A stretch of 64,000 nt of DNA from Yponomeuta sedellus (taxonomy: Eukaryota; Arthropoda; Insecta; Lepidoptera; Yponomeutidae), in the NCBI GenBank assembly GCA_934045075.1, contig OW203721.1, forward strand, positions 568,001-632,000, read 5' to 3'. Each line of letters opens with the position of its first letter. Position 1 is the stretch's first letter. The position numbers and the translations under genes were made by a program. Shown piece after piece: positions 1 to 11,071 of this stretch. The notes below the pieces were generated by a model, which ran no database searches, was not told where the DNA came from, and worked only from the letters and a program-made list of their open reading frames with translations.

Positions 1-80
1 TATAATAAATGTAAGACCTGCACATAATAATACAATAATTATTTCTTTAGCATACTATTGTGTAGCAGTTTATGTATGTT

Positions 81-464
81 TATGTCAGTTTCGTTATCAA
101 CCCTTGTATGTCCCCACTGCTGGGGCACGGGTTTCTTCCTACATCGCAGGAAGGCTAGGCCACACTCCACCACGGGGGCCAAGCCCGGGTTGGTGGAGGA
201 TTGTAAGACAGTGGCGGGCCTTACTGTCAGAAGTTATCAAGCCGCCCATAAAGCCTCTGACGTGGCTTAACGACTGTCATTATATCACAGCCGGCACCAA
301 AGCCTTAACGTGCCTTGCGAAGCACGGAAGCGCTCTGAAAAATGCCACTAGTGGTAGTCACGGGCCGCTCACCCATCCCGTACCTGACCGCGCCTGTTGA
401 TGCTTAACCAAGTGATTGATTCCAATCACTTGGTTTGCTTAGGCCACGAGCGCTATGTCAGTTT
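81..464 (-). mobile_element. S5 SINE copy 1 (5S-rRNA-headed), full length with TSD
   Basis: The element occupies 92-453 and reads on the minus strand. Its pol III-side end (near 453) contains a block resembling the 5S rRNA internal promoter: TTAAGCAACA followed by the GGTCAGG..GGATGGGTGA box. It ends with CAAGGGTTGATAACG. The 11-bp direct repeat TATGTCAGTTT flanks it at 81-91 and 454-464, which indicates LINE-mediated retroposition. Confidence 0.85.
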
Positions 465-718
465 ATCTAGTCTTTATTCAATTTAATATATTTATTTCCG
501 ACAAAATTATTAGTCCATATTTAAATTTTTAAATGATAATATTTTGTGAAAGTAGTCTTATGTTAGTATGGTACATTTTTTTAAAATCACAGTTCAAGAA
601 TATAACATTATTGTTGTATTCCTTTAATCACCCAACGAGAAAAGTGATTGTTATTTATAAAACAATCACACTCACCGCTGGCCGTTTTTACTGATATTTA
701 TGATATGATGTCATGTTA

Positions 719-831
719 GATAGATAGATAGTGAGCACTTTATTGTACATAAAAATGGAAATTACACAGATATTTCTTAACCTAAGAGTACAGATGGCGG
801 CCTAATCACTAAATGTTAATGTGTTTTAAAT
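719..831 (-). mobile_element. LINE 3' end with (TAGA)n tail
   Basis: A TAGATAGATAG run is followed by the reverse complement of a 3' end (TGTACAATAAAGTG) and then CTTAACCTAAG..GGCGGCC. The same 3' end recurs at 35060-35145 and, on the plus strand, at 51143-51316. Only the untranslated terminus is present. Confidence 0.55.
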
Positions 832-1190
832 GATTCTGTACACTGCTTCTTCTTACATACACAGCAATCAATAATGGAATCTGATCACTTCGGCACGGGC
901 TTGCCTAGTGAGGTGATCAAGCACATACTGTATTCTAAAACATTATAAAAAAAAATAAAATAGCTTTTGATTTCTTTGCGTCTTCCTATAACAAGTTCGA
1001 GTCTTTTTTAATAATAAATGGGCTTACTCTTGACCTCTATCTAGCCCTAGGGTGAAAATGAGGTCTAGGACAGACTTGCCCTGTTCACACGCATCTTCAA
1101 GAGGTTCAGTTTATAAAGAGTTCAGAAAAACGGACGACGAAAGCAAGATGTTCCAGACTTTGGCTGTGCGCATTATGCACAGCTAGTATT
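832..1190. other. No feature seen
   Basis: Unassigned AT-rich sequence with no convincing ORF, inverted repeat or similarity to other parts of the window. Confidence 0.4.
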
Positions 1191-1643
1191 GATTATACTA
1201 TTTTTATTTTTAATGCACTAACCTGTGCTAAGAACAAATTTAAAAACCTATTTAGAGGCTAAAAATTTCACCCATGCCGGGATTCGAACCCGCAACCTCT
1301 GGCTATCCGTGCCAGCGCTCTACCATTTGAGCCAATGGGTGACTCACCGGCATCAGTGAAATTTCGAACCTCTTTACACTATTCTCTGTATTACGTACAG
1401 GCAGCGACATCTGGCTTAAGCAAATTGCATCACTTACAGCCCCGACTACCTACTTTGCAGTTAGGTTTCACATCGGAACGATATCACTGCACCCACATGA
1501 TTATACTATTTTTATTTTTAATGCACTAACCCGTGCTAAGAACAAATTTAAAAACCTATTTAGAGGCTAAAAATTCCACCCTTGCCGGGATTCGAACCCG
1601 CAACCTCTGGCTATCCGTGCCAGCGCTCTACCAATTTGCTCTA
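1191..1643 (-). repeat. TK element, tandem array of about 1.5 units (308-bp period)
   Basis: GATTATACTATTTTTATTTT begins at 1191 and again at 1499, so the unit repeats head to tail with a 308-bp period. Each unit has a tRNA-like module on the minus strand (1270-1340 and 1578-1640). The module has a B box (GGTTCGAATCC), a D-stem GCTC..GAGC and a 5-bp anticodon stem CTGGC/GCCAG. A spacer of about 180 bp, well conserved between copies, separates the modules. The second unit is cut off inside its tRNA-like module. Confidence 0.8.
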
Positions 1644-1663
1644 GCAATTTGCTTACCAATCTA

Positions 1664-1727
1664 CAAAAGTTGCGGGTTCGAATCCCGGCATGAGTGAAAT
1701 TTTTAGCCTCTAAATAGGTTTTTAAGC
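1664..1727 (+). repeat. TK fragment, inverted relative to the preceding unit
   Basis: The T-arm side of the tRNA-like module plus the AGCCTCTAAATAGG end, in the opposite orientation to 1536-1640. The two form a broken hairpin with arms of roughly 65 to 80 bp. Confidence 0.7.
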
Positions 1728-2250
1728 TAGTGTTGAGTTTTGGTTTTCACGAATGATTTTTTACCTTTTAATCGAAAATTTGTTCTTAACGATTCCAATC
1801 AGATGGTTGACTTACCTGTAGGGCATATCAAGCCATTCGACTATTGGCTAGTTAGTAAATTTTCTTCAACATTTTGCTGGCGCACCGGGTAAATATTTAC
1901 ACTCGGTGTCGCGTAATGGCGGCAGTTAAAAATTAACCAGCAAACCGGGTCAAGGCGCGAGCTGTTTGTTTTACTGTCGCGGTAATAACTACTAGAATAA
2001 ATATAACCTCCAGACCCCACATCCCTGCACTGGAGGAGTGCGCAGAGGCAATATTTTCTTCTCATGAATTGCATTACTCCTCTAAGGCCTTGGGGCTCAC
2101 AGAAGCTACTTCCATACCTCTCTGTTCTGGGCTAGGTTATTCAAGCGCTGTTTGCTGGATCTTTGTCATGCCTACGTCGTTGACCTTGTCTTCAAGAGTC
2201 ACCTTCAAGTTTCCAGCTAATAGCAATTCTTCGGTAAATATATGGATCTC
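1728..2250. other. No feature seen
   Basis: Unique-looking sequence. Short ORFs on both strands (1841-2074 minus, 2069-2272 plus) show no family resemblance and are treated as chance. Confidence 0.4.
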
Positions 2251-2482
2251 CGTGCTTCGTTGGTGTCGCTAAGCCATTGGTACCGGCTGTCCTGTAATGG
2301 AAATAGTTAAGTCATGTCAGAGGCCTTGTGGGTAGCTCGATAACATCTGACCGTAAGGCCTGCCTCTGTCTTACAATCTTTCACCAACCCGGACTTGGCC
2401 CCTGTGGTGGTGTATGGCCTAACCTTCCTACGATGCAGGCCGTACCTCAGCAATGGGGACTTACAAGGTTGATATCGATGGA
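2251..2482 (+). mobile_element. S5 SINE, 5'-truncated copy
   Basis: Starts in the CGTGCTTCG region after the 5S-like head and runs to the terminal ACAAGGTTGATATCG. The head is absent. Several substitutions make it an older copy. Confidence 0.75.
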
Positions 2483-2560
2483 TCTCCATTCTCTTAAGCG
2501 TATGCCGATGTTTCGCCATGCCCTAAGCTAGTCTTAAATATGTGTCTAATAAGATACTAA

Positions 2561-2698
2561 CCCCCTTATTCATAATAGTCTGTTAACTTTAAGCAATGCT
2601 TATTCTCACTCTGTCCTCTTCTATTGACCTAAGTCAGAATGAAAGAGAACACTCATTAGCAGCTGTTTTAAGCTAGCGGACTATTATGAATAAGGGGG
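2561..2698. mobile_element. 138-bp MITE, copy 1 (PIF/Harbinger-like TSD)
   Basis: Terminal inverted repeats of about 22 bp begin CCCCCTTATTCATAATAGTC. The left flank is TAA and the right flank is TAT. It differs from the copy at 14866-15003 at only two positions. There is no coding capacity. A 3-bp TAA target is typical of PIF/Harbinger elements, and that assignment is inference. Confidence 0.85.
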
Positions 2699-2965
2699 TA
2701 TGTGATAGGTACATAAATAAACTAAATAGAGGTAAGTTAATGTTGTTTATCTTCCACCGGGACTGCGACTCGGTCAGAAACTAGGATTTGCTCGCAAACG
2801 GCAACGCAGATGTGCGGACATTAGTTGTAAAATTTTAACAGACTTCGATAATCGGGAATGTTCACATTTCATCTAAATATAATGTATATATTGTTATGCT
2901 TGTTCAGCAATAATTGCTTAGCCACTTTCTTGGTATCTACTAACATTAAGTTTGGTTACAACTTC

Positions 2966-3190
2966 CATCGATGTAAGTCCCAGACGGACTTACATCGACC
3001 AAATAAGGGATGTATTAGCAAAGGGAAAGATAAAAAGTACCCGGAACCGGCGTGCGTGCATGCAACGACTTATGAACGTTGATGAAGCGAAGGTGATCTG
3101 TCAGGATCGTGGCAAGTGGCAGTCCCTGGTCTCTGCCTACCCCTCTGGGATACAGGCGTGAGGTTATGTATGCATGTGTATGTATGTACA
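2966..3190 (+). mobile_element. RTE-like LINE, 3' end of reverse-transcriptase ORF
   Basis: Encodes the ORF2 C-terminus read as STRNRRACMQRLMNVDEA, then ICQDRGKWQSLVSAYP and a stop, followed by the GAGGTTATGTATG tail. The upstream RT domains are missing. An inverted duplication of GACTTACATCGA sits at the truncation point near 2970-3000. Confidence 0.8.
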
Positions 3191-3783
3191 ACTTCCCTTG
3201 ACGGGATGCATGATAAAGTTAAGTAACTTAAACTTGCAATGGCATCTATGATTATATTTTCAGCATCTATAACTATTACTATATTTCCTTTCGGTGTGAA
3301 CTCTGAAGTCGGTCTTTGTGTACTTGAAATTTTAAGAAGTTTTGATCATTTGAATGGATTGAAGAAACTGTTTTCAGGTTTTGTGTCATTTAAATAACAT
3401 GTTCTAGAGGTTTTAGAACTTTAAGTCAGAAACCGGGACTTTGCCATAGTTACCTTTGCCATAAATACCTAAACTATTGATAGATCCTACGCATTTAAAT
3501 CACTCTAATTTCAATACCAATCACCAAATCCCGCGAGCACAAGCTTGAATTAATTCTGAACATGATCTATATTCTAGTCTCCACGTAGAAAACCTACTTC
3601 CTCAGTGCATAAGGGAACGCTGAATCTTTGTAGATACCCATCAAGCAGCCTTTACTCGTGTACTGTTGGACCTGGGCCTCCCCCAAGACACGCCACTTCC
3701 TTGTGTCCTCGGCCATCGTTGTAGCAGACATATATTTAACAAACCTAAAGGTGCACTATAAGCTAAGACAGAGACTTTAGGGC
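3191..3783. other. No clear feature; possible LINE scrap at 3600-3720
   Basis: Mostly unassigned. The stretch CCTGGGCCTCCCCCAAGACA near 3670 resembles the antisense of LINE 3' sequence, but too little remains to classify. Confidence 0.3.
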
Positions 3784-3930
3784 AGCTACGGCGACTTCAT
3801 AACTTCTGACAGTAAGGCCAGCCACTAGTCATGCAAGCCTCCACCAATCCGGACTTGGCCCCCGTGGTTAAGTATGGCCTATACCTTCCTCGGGGAAGAG
3901 ACCCGTGCCACATTGCTTACACGCCTTCCA
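3784..3930 (+). mobile_element. S5 SINE, 5'-truncated and diverged
   Basis: Matches the 3' half of the family (ACTTCTGACAGTAAGGCC, then the ACTTGGCCCCCGTGG block and GAAGAGACCCGTGCC). Both the head and the exact terminus are missing. Confidence 0.65.
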
Positions 3931-4034
3931 ATAAATAACTGTCACTGCAATTACTTTTTCATGTAGCGTTTAAACATAACTAACACTGCAAGGACATTTT
4001 TAATGTAGCCCTCTCAGAGATATAGAGTTTTGGT

Positions 4035-4175
4035 TTGATTACTACTCGTGCCCATCGCGGATTTGCAATTTCAAGCGCTCTGTTATTTAAAAACCTCAGA
4101 CACTAATGTCTCCTCACGATGTTTTCCTTCAAGTTAGCAAGTGGCGTTGCTACTATTACTGCACAAATGTACACA
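4035..4175 (-). mobile_element. tRNA-type SINE body, headless
   Basis: Contains the antisense of the lepidopteran SINE core (CTCACGATGTTTTCCTTCA) followed by AGCAAGTGGCGTTGCTACTA. No tRNA-like head is attached. Confidence 0.6.
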
Positions 4176-4515
4176 ACTTAGAACACAAAGATCGTATTAT
4201 CCAGTGGGACATTTTAAACCAATTTTCGACTCGACCTTCGAGGCGAACCCAGACACAGCCGCCCCCCAAACTTGCCGGGCGGTCCGAAAAACAAACAAGG
4301 ATATATAAAAATAATTGGGAGCCAGGATATCCCACTGCGGCGCACTGCGCGCGCTAAATATACCCAGCGACTGCGCAGGGGGCGATTCGGCGATCGCGCG
4401 GATTGTCTCCCCACATTAACGACGGTGCAACGATGCAGACTGAAATAACAGACTATTGTGTTTTGATCTTGAAAATTAAAAAAGAAAAAAGTTTATTTCG
4501 CAATGCCTTGACTAC

Positions 4516-4820
4516 AGTGCTTAGTGCGAGTTTTTTAACTACTCGATCGCGTTAACGTAAACTCATATTTCTATGGCATCGAGGAAGCGCCACCTAGCGA
4601 CAAGTATGGAAATTAAAATTGCTGAGTGCGAGTTGTAATGGTTTACGTTGAGAAGTGAACACGTTTACCAGCCAAAACACGAATAAACGCGAGTGCGAGT
4701 TGTACTGTGACAGCGTTTTGCCAGTTCGAACGGTTAACTTACTCATACTCACTACTCAATGCTCGATTAACGCGGTAGTAAAGTTATTCGATTGGATCTG
4801 TCAAACTCGCACTAAGCACT
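4516..4820. mobile_element. MITE of 305 bp with 18-bp perfect TIRs
   Basis: The TIR AGTGCTTAGTGCGAGTTT at 4516 is matched exactly by its reverse complement ending at 4820. The interior is AT-rich and non-coding, with further GCGAGTTG repeats inside. No target duplication could be settled. Confidence 0.7.
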
Positions 4821-4916
4821 CAGGGCCCATAATGTGAGACTTAACATGCGTAACATCATTGTATTATACCATTATGATTGCTAATAAATGAATATGAATA
4901 TCGTTACTAATACCAT

Positions 4917-5030
4917 AACATAGCTTCTGGTTCCACACTAGGATACCCTATGTCGTGGTAACCAGAAGCAGTGACATCACAAATATGTAAACATCCAAGA
5001 CATAAGGTTATTTAAAACATAATAATTTAA
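4917..5030. repeat. Dispersed repeat with TAGGATACCCTATGTCG core
   Basis: The block GCTTCTGGTTCCACACTAGG..ACATCACAAATATGTAAAC recurs at 39590-39690, 40270-40400 and (short) 52485-52545. Two of those copies have a T-rich side, which suggests a retroposon 3' region on the minus strand. Confidence 0.55.
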
Positions 5031-5605
5031 CAAATTAAAGTATACAGGGGAAATGCTTTTAGGTATGGCTAAAGACTGCGATACTAGCGCAAAAATGCTG
5101 GCTCCATGTGGCCTCTAAATAGACTATGTAAAATTGTACAAATCACATAAAAATAAGAAAAGTACTTAAATAAACATTTTATTTAAAGTTACGCTTTCAC
5201 TGTTGTTGATATTTCAATAAATTCGTTGAAGGAAAATATTTTTAATTTCCATTGTGAGTGAGAGTATTCTTATTGTGATTTTTAAGTAGTTTTTAAATCA
5301 TTCTTGTATGCACACAAATTCATGCTTGTATTCCGAAGAGGTAGGGAGAGTCCATCGCCTGCCACTTATATTTCCTAACAGTAAACATTCCAAGTAGTAG
5401 AACTTCGAAATAGACCACCTCGCTGCAGTTAATCTAATCCGTGTGAAGCCATCACAGATCAAGAATGACCAAAGTACAGTCGATAACTAAACAACTTTTA
5501 GGTTTTTATTGCAAAAACGACCCTATCTCAACTCAGTAAGGTATAATTGATGACGATTTATGAATGCACCCTACAGTAACTTCAAAGACACCCAAAAGTT
5601 GTAAT
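5031..5605. other. No feature seen
   Basis: AT-rich unassigned sequence, including TATTTAAAG and GTGAGTGAGAG stretches. No ORF of note. Confidence 0.35.
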
Positions 5606-5936
5606 CTATGTAAATAAAATTCAAAGTCCTGACTAACTGACTCACTCATCAACGCCCAGCCTAAGCCGTTGCACTTAAGAAGCTGCAATTTTGCACAGAG
5701 GGTCTGTATAGAATGTAGGCAAGGAATAACACCGGATTTTTTTAAATTCAACCCCTAAGGCGGCGAAAAGGGTTGCCAAAATTTGTACGGGATGTAGTGA
5801 ATGTTGTCTGATTTTCTTGAAACTTAAAATAAATACTCTTCAACACACTTGATTGATCACGTATTTCGCCGTTTTTCTAAATTTAACCCTCAAGGGAGTG
5901 AACGTGGTTGGAAAAAAAGTCCACGCGGACGGAGAA
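5606..5936 (+). mobile_element. Helitron-like non-autonomous element, family E, copy 1
   Basis: Shares its length with 20777-21165 and 48604-48932: ACTGACTCACTCATCAACGC near the start, then GAATTTTGCACAGAG-type, AAGGGTTGCCAAAATTTGTA and CCACGCGGACGGAG near the end. The last motif is common at lepidopteran Helitron-like termini. Classification is inference. Confidence 0.55.
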
Positions 5937-5944
5937 AGGAAATA

Positions 5945-6115
5945 TGAGCGGCGAAGGAAAACATGGTCAGGAAACCTGAGTGTCTGAGGTATTCCTATTT
6001 GAACACGTTAGTCACTCAGGTTCTCAGTGCTTGAAATTGCCAATCCGCGGTGGGCACGCGAGGTAATTAAGCCCATCCGTCTGTGCCCTGCAGTGGGTCA
6101 TTAATGGCAACATAT
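5945..6115 (+). mobile_element. tRNA-type SINE body, headless
   Basis: Carries GAAGGAAAACATGGTCAGGAAAC, the CAATCCGCGGTGGGCACGCG block and the terminal CTGCAGTGGG..CATAAAAAA run. The tRNA-like head is absent. Confidence 0.65.
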
Positions 6116-7257
6116 AAAAAAAAATGTTCTTGCGTCCTAATAAATTAAATGTCTCTAACTATTAATTTTTTTTTTATTTATAGTTACTTATAAAATTGCA
6201 ATCATAAAATAGGATTTTTTTTTTATTATTTAACGCAAATTTTGTATGAATTTTTAATGAATAATTTTAGTCGAATGCCATTTAGGTATTGAAGAAAGTG
6301 TTGCAGGTAATGCAGTCTATACACTATACAGGTCCCTCTGAAGGACACAGGTCTTCGCTCAGAGAGAGAATGGGCTCACTCAACACTCATGCGCACAGAA
6401 GTCGACCTTAATATATTATTTACAACGTTTCAAAGAGCAAAGTTCTGAGGCAGTTGGCCGAAAACTTAGCTGCGCTATACCAAGAAACCAGCGCGTAAAC
6501 AAAACAGAAATTCTTCAAAATATTTACGTATTCATCACTTTCCGAGAAGTACAGCTAAATTGTGGTGTTCGTTCCTAATTGATCATTTAGCAAAACTAGG
6601 ATTTGGGTTGGACCAGTTGGCTACAGAAAGTCTCGGTCACCCAAATGAATGTGTCTCATCCAGCGGCTAGGGGCGCAGGGGCGTGTCATTAATCCGATTC
6701 ACTGTCATACGTAATATACTGAAGGAACGCCGAACGGAACGAAGCCCACTCAGAGAGGACGTCTTTTTCTTCGTCACTTCGCGCCCCAAACCCATGTCTC
6801 TTGCATTGCATGCTTACGTCTAAGTATGCTAGATAAATAGATAGATAAATGGATAGATTATTCATTTATTTATACTTACACACACACGCAATAAAACAAT
6901 ATTAATAAATACCATACACAGTGAAACAAACAATCATTAGCGATAACACGCAGAGCAATGCATTTTCCAGTGTGAGTGCTGTGGGTGTGGCAAGTGCAAA
7001 AGGGCTCTGACTCAGCATAAGCTGAAGATATGATACTCCAGCGCTGGTCTTCCGTCAGTACCCGTGAGGCGGCATGCAGGCCCCGGAGAGATACCTAGTA
7101 CGAACCTGAACAAAATTGTAAATAAGATTAAGTAAATAAATAAATTTAAGGGGATAGTGAGTCATTTACTATACATACAAACTTTGAGTTAACAAAGATG
7201 TATTATATGATTTAAGTACTAATAAGTACTAAGCCAGACTAATATTAATTCTTTTTA
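6116..7257. other. Mixed unassigned sequence with repeat scraps
   Basis: At 6340-6420 and 6640-6800 there are scraps resembling SINE 3' regions (CTCAGAGAGAGAATGGGCTC). At 6830-6860 there is an imperfect TAGATAGATAAATGGATAGA run followed by what may be an antisense LINE 3' end to about 7090. None can be placed with certainty. Confidence 0.35.
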
Positions 7258-7503
7258 CGTCCCCACTGCTAAGGCACGGGTCTGCCGCCCATAAGGCCAC
7301 TGACATGGTTTAACGACTGCCATTACATGACAGCCGGCACCAGCGGCTTAACATGCCTTGCGAAGCACGGAAGCGCTCGGAAAAAATGTCACTAACGGCA
7401 GTGATGGGATGTTCACCCATCCAGTACCTGACCGCGCCTGTTGTTGCTTAACCCAAGTGATTGATTTCAATCACTCGGTTCCGCTAGGCCACGAGTGCCT
7501 ATG
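7258..7503 (-). mobile_element. S5 SINE with internal deletion
   Basis: The 3' end (CCCCACTGCTAAGGCACGGGT) is joined directly to the middle block (GCCGCCCATAAGG), losing about 120 bp. The 5S-like head is intact near 7410-7500. Confidence 0.75.
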
Positions 7504-7639
7504 AGCAGTGTAAAATAAATAATATATATTATTATCTTATGATTAACACAGCGCTTAGCGGCATTGCTTAGATATTAGAAATGACAGCAAAGGTATAAAT
7601 AGGCCCACTCTCAAAAACAGAGAAAGCGAATAGAAAATG

Positions 7640-7726
7640 TTCAGCGCTGGGGGCATAGGAAACTCAGACGCTTAGGTTTCTTTACGATGTTTTCCTTCAC
7701 TTTTCGTTAGTGTTACTACTACAGAC
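7640..7726 (-). mobile_element. tRNA-type SINE fragment beside a TIR element
   Basis: Contains TTTACGATGTTTTCCTTCAC and GTTAGTGTTACTACTAC, the antisense SINE core. It stops where the TIR element at 7727 begins. Confidence 0.5.
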
Positions 7727-7972
7727 TATTTATTCTTACTTGTCCAATTTAGTAAACAAGATTCTACCCTTAAACTGTGACTTTTTAGTCCAAAACTACC
7801 ATATTTCCATAAATGAAGTAACCTGGACCACTCTTTAGATAATACGCTACCAATTTTATAAAAATAGTTCATGATAGTTCATGAATTTGCGAGAAAATGT
7901 CTAGTTTAGGCATCTAATCTCAATTTTAAGGTTAGAATCTTGTTTACTAAATTGGACAAGTAAGAATAAATA
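7727..7972. mobile_element. MITE of about 246 bp with 40-bp perfect TIRs
   Basis: The sequence from 7727 (TATTTATTCTTACTTGTCCA onward) is repeated as an exact reverse complement at 7933-7972. The interior of about 166 bp is non-coding. A related half-TIR (ACTTGTCCAATTTAGT) occurs at 13918. A TA target is possible but not proven. Confidence 0.75.
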
Positions 7973-8027
7973 CACAGTACAAACTCTTACTCTAATGGCT
8001 TTAAACAGGAGTATAGATAGATATGAA

Positions 8028-8387
8028 GCGCTCGTAGCCTAGTCGAACCGAGTGATTGCGATCAATTACTTGATTTAAACAACCACAGGCGCGGTCAGGT
8101 GCAGGATGGGTGACTGTCCCGTGGTTACCGCTTTCATTTTCTAAGTGCTTCCGTGCTTCGCAAGGCACGTGAAGCCGTTGGTGCCGGCTATTATGTAATG
8201 GCAGTCGTCAAGCCATGTCAGAGGTCTTATGGGCGGCTTGATAACTTCTGAGAGTAAGGCCCACCACTGTCTTACAATCCTCCACCAACCCGGACTTGGC
8301 CCCCGTGGTGGAGTACGGCCTAAACTTCCTGCGATGCAGGAAGAGACCCGTGCCCCAGCAGTGATGGCATGCAAGGGTTGATATCGA
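8028..8387 (+). mobile_element. S5 SINE, full length
   Basis: Head GCGCTCGTAGCCTAGTCG, a 5S-like block (CAGGCGCGGTCAGG..GGATGGGTGA), then the body and the terminus CAAGGGTTGATATCGAG. It runs into a GATAGATA tract that also precedes the element, so a target duplication made of GATA repeats is likely but ambiguous. Confidence 0.8.
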
Positions 8388-8534
8388 GATAGATAGATAT
8401 AGATAGATATTTCGAAATATCTGTTAAGCGACATGCGCACACATTATCACCATGGTTAAGGCACTAAGGGGTGCTAATTAGAGCCAGCAATGAAATAAAA
8501 ATCATAACTCGTTATGATTATGTTTTTTTTAAAC

Positions 8535-8930
8535 CTATTTAGAGGTTTTTAGCCTCTAAATAGGTTTCTAAATTTGTCCTTTGCACGGGTTAGTGCAGTA
8601 AAAATAAAAATAGTATAATCATGTGGGTACAGGGATATCGGTCCGATGTAAAACCTAACTGCAAAGTAGGTAGTCGGGGCTGTAAGTGATGCAATTTGCT
8701 TAAGCCAGATGTCGCTGCCTGTACGTAATACAGAGAATAGTGTAAAGAGGTTCGAAATTTCACTGATGCCGGTGAGTCGCCCATTGGCTCAATCGGTAGT
8801 GCGCTGGCACGGATAGCCAGAGGTTGCGGGTTCGAATCCCGGCATGGGTGAAATTTTTAGCCTCTAAATAGGTTTTTAAATTTGTCCTTAGCACGGGTTA
8901 GTGCATTAAAAATAATTTTTTTTTCAAAAG
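8535..8930 (+). mobile_element. TK element, near-complete
   Basis: Left end is a palindromic AACCTATTTAGAGG..CCTCTAAATAGG. The spacer follows, then the tRNA-like module at 8779-8849 (GCCCATT..ATGGGT acceptor, GGTTCGAATCC B box), then AGCCTCTAAATAGG and GCACGGGTTAGTGCATTAAA. The same tail sequence lies on both sides of the body. Confidence 0.8.
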
Positions 8931-9227
8931 TAAACATTAACTTGAACAAACCTTTAAAAAGTGTCTTATACATGGGATTGTTCACACCAAAAACTAAATC
9001 GTGTTCGGAGTGAATAATCTGATTGTTATTTGTGCTGTTTCCTGAGTTAAAAAGAAGGCTTTGTTAAAAATAGCACAGAAACTGCGGCTTAGTGAACGTT
9101 CCGAGTTAAACTATGGGAAACTAGCGAAACTAGGTTTCCACTTGGCGATAGTTGTGAACATATATAGTTAGGTAAAACACATACTAGTTGTAATACTATT
9201 GGCAATATTAAAAATGTATAACTGTAT

Positions 9228-9593
9228 TCGATATTAACCTTTGTATGTCCTCACTGTTGGGCCAAGGGTTTTCCTGCGTGGCACGAAGGTTAGGCCATTC
9301 TCCACCACGGAGCCTGTAGATTGTAGGCTCCGTGGTGGATTGTAGGCTTGATAAGCCCTGGTAGATTGTAAGATAATGGCGGGCCTTACTGTCAGATGTT
9401 ATCAAGCCGCCCATGAGGCCTCTGACATGGCTTAACAACTGTCTTTAGATGAGAGCCGGCAAGCTCGGAAGCGCTCGGAAAAATGCCACTAGCGGCAGTC
9501 GCGGGACGGTCACTCATCCTGCGCCCGCGCCTATTGTTGCTAAACTCAAGTGATTGATTCTAATGACTCAGTTCCACTAGGCTACGAGCGCTT
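9228..9593 (-). mobile_element. S5 SINE with a small internal rearrangement
   Basis: Full span from the 3' terminus to the 5S-like head (head near 9530-9590). A duplicated CTCCGTGGTGGATTGTAGG block at 9308-9345 interrupts the body. Confidence 0.75.
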
Positions 9594-10711
9594 CTTTATT
9601 AGTATGTATACTTTTTTGTATTAGCATGCATCTATACAGTATACACTGTATTACACCCGTATAGTACCTAAGACGTTTCTCGAAGTTTTCCTCTACTCCA
9701 CTCGTGCTCAAGCGAGCTAAACAGTATTTTTTAAAACGTATTAAATTTCCTCCAATCGAGCTAGTTTCTCACTCGAGTCGAGGAAGCTAAGGACCTCGGG
9801 ACCTACCTTAAAGTCTCCTCGAGAAAGAAAAACTTATGTCTGTCAAACCTTAGCAATGACATCGCCATTGCCAACATAAAAAAAACAAATTTTCACTCGA
9901 GTCCACTCCAAATACTGACTGGTAATACGTGTTTCTCTGGGCTGTTATTCTTTATTTCCTTCTAGTCCTCGGAATCCCAAAACTCGGAATCCAAAAGCCC
10001 ATTTCACTGGTTTCCTCCACACAGGGTATCCTAGCGAGGGGACCAGGCTTGCAACTACTATTACGGGTTGAACTTAGTAGGCCACTAAATCAAGGAATCT
10101 CCTTTTTGTCTTTCCAGTTTTTTTAGGCTTAATTTCTAACCCAGTATGTACCTACTAAAAGGCAAATAAATGAGAAAATTAAAAATACCACGGATGTAAA
10201 CAAACGTTGGAAATACTAACTCTCCTCGACTCCCCCTCCGTTGAGTACCTATTGAGTCGAGGAGACTTTGAGGAAAGTCTTGTAATACGTGTGTTATTTC
10301 GTTCCTAATAAAGACTATAAAAATATATGACACAAGTCTAGACGCGGTACTAGCAGCAAATACTGTAGCTACTTATTTCTCATATTGTTTGGGAGTATTT
10401 CTGGATCCGTTACACGCCATCCTGCGACTAGGCAAGCGTCATTAACGAAAATCGAGTATTTTTAATGTACGAGGTAATATTTTTGGCAAAAATCACAACG
10501 TTTGGCTAGTCTCCATCGTTTCCCTAGAAACTGTCGTTCATACTCTACAACGTTACAATGTGAGACTCATTCACGGTATTGTAGGTCACAGGTCAATGTA
10601 AACAGTCCGAATCCTTCTCGATAATATAGTGAGTATAAGTTTGTGAAGATGTGAGTGGGCTCGGCAGATTGTTGTATGGGCTTAATTTCGTGCTTAAGTG
10701 CTTAATTACGT
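9594..10711. other. Unassigned stretch rich in CTCGAG/CCTCGAC motifs
   Basis: No gene. Short inverted motifs recur (CTCACTCGAGTCGAGGAAG near 9765; CTCCTCGACTCC and GAGTCGAGGAGAC at 10215-10265). The outer parts CTAAGACGTTTC and GAAAGTCTTG might be the ends of an old TIR element, but they do not match well enough to claim. Confidence 0.3.
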
Positions 10712-10774
10712 TTATGTAACAACAGGCGCCGTCAGGTGCTGGATGGAAGCGCTTCCGTGCTTAACAAGGCGCAA
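10712..10774 (+). mobile_element. S5 SINE scrap
   Basis: A fragment of the 5S-like block (GTAACAACAGGCGCCGTCAGG..GGATGG) joined by deletion to the GAAGCGCTTCCGTGCTTAAC segment. Confidence 0.55.
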
Positions 10775-11028
10775 ATGGTTACAAATGAGCTCGAAAGCTT
10801 CACAGTGACTGTTGGGGACGGTCAAAATACACTGGGATGCAAAACTTGTGTATCACACTATTAAAATTGCAATAACTTTATCAGTATGAAAAGGACTAAA
10901 AAAAGAGTTTAATTTTGTGTTCATTGTAGGTAACCTTCTATCAAGACATGCCTGAAAAGATAAGTTATTTTTTTTTGAGTAGATTAGTTTAAAATATTAA
11001 AACTGTAGAACTTAATTTTACAGGGCAG

Positions 11029-11066
11029 ATTAACATAACATAACATAACATAACATTTTATAACAT
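11029..11066. repeat. (CATAA)n microsatellite
   Basis: Four to five CATAA units, followed by a degenerate TTATAACATAA. Confidence 0.75.
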
Positions 11067-11071
11067 AAGAT

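Noticed and set aside
8779..8849. tRNA-like modules of the TK element as real tRNA genes
   Set aside because: The anticodon loop ACGGATA lacks the T33 expected before the anticodon, the T stem has a mismatch, and all copies sit in the same repeat context.
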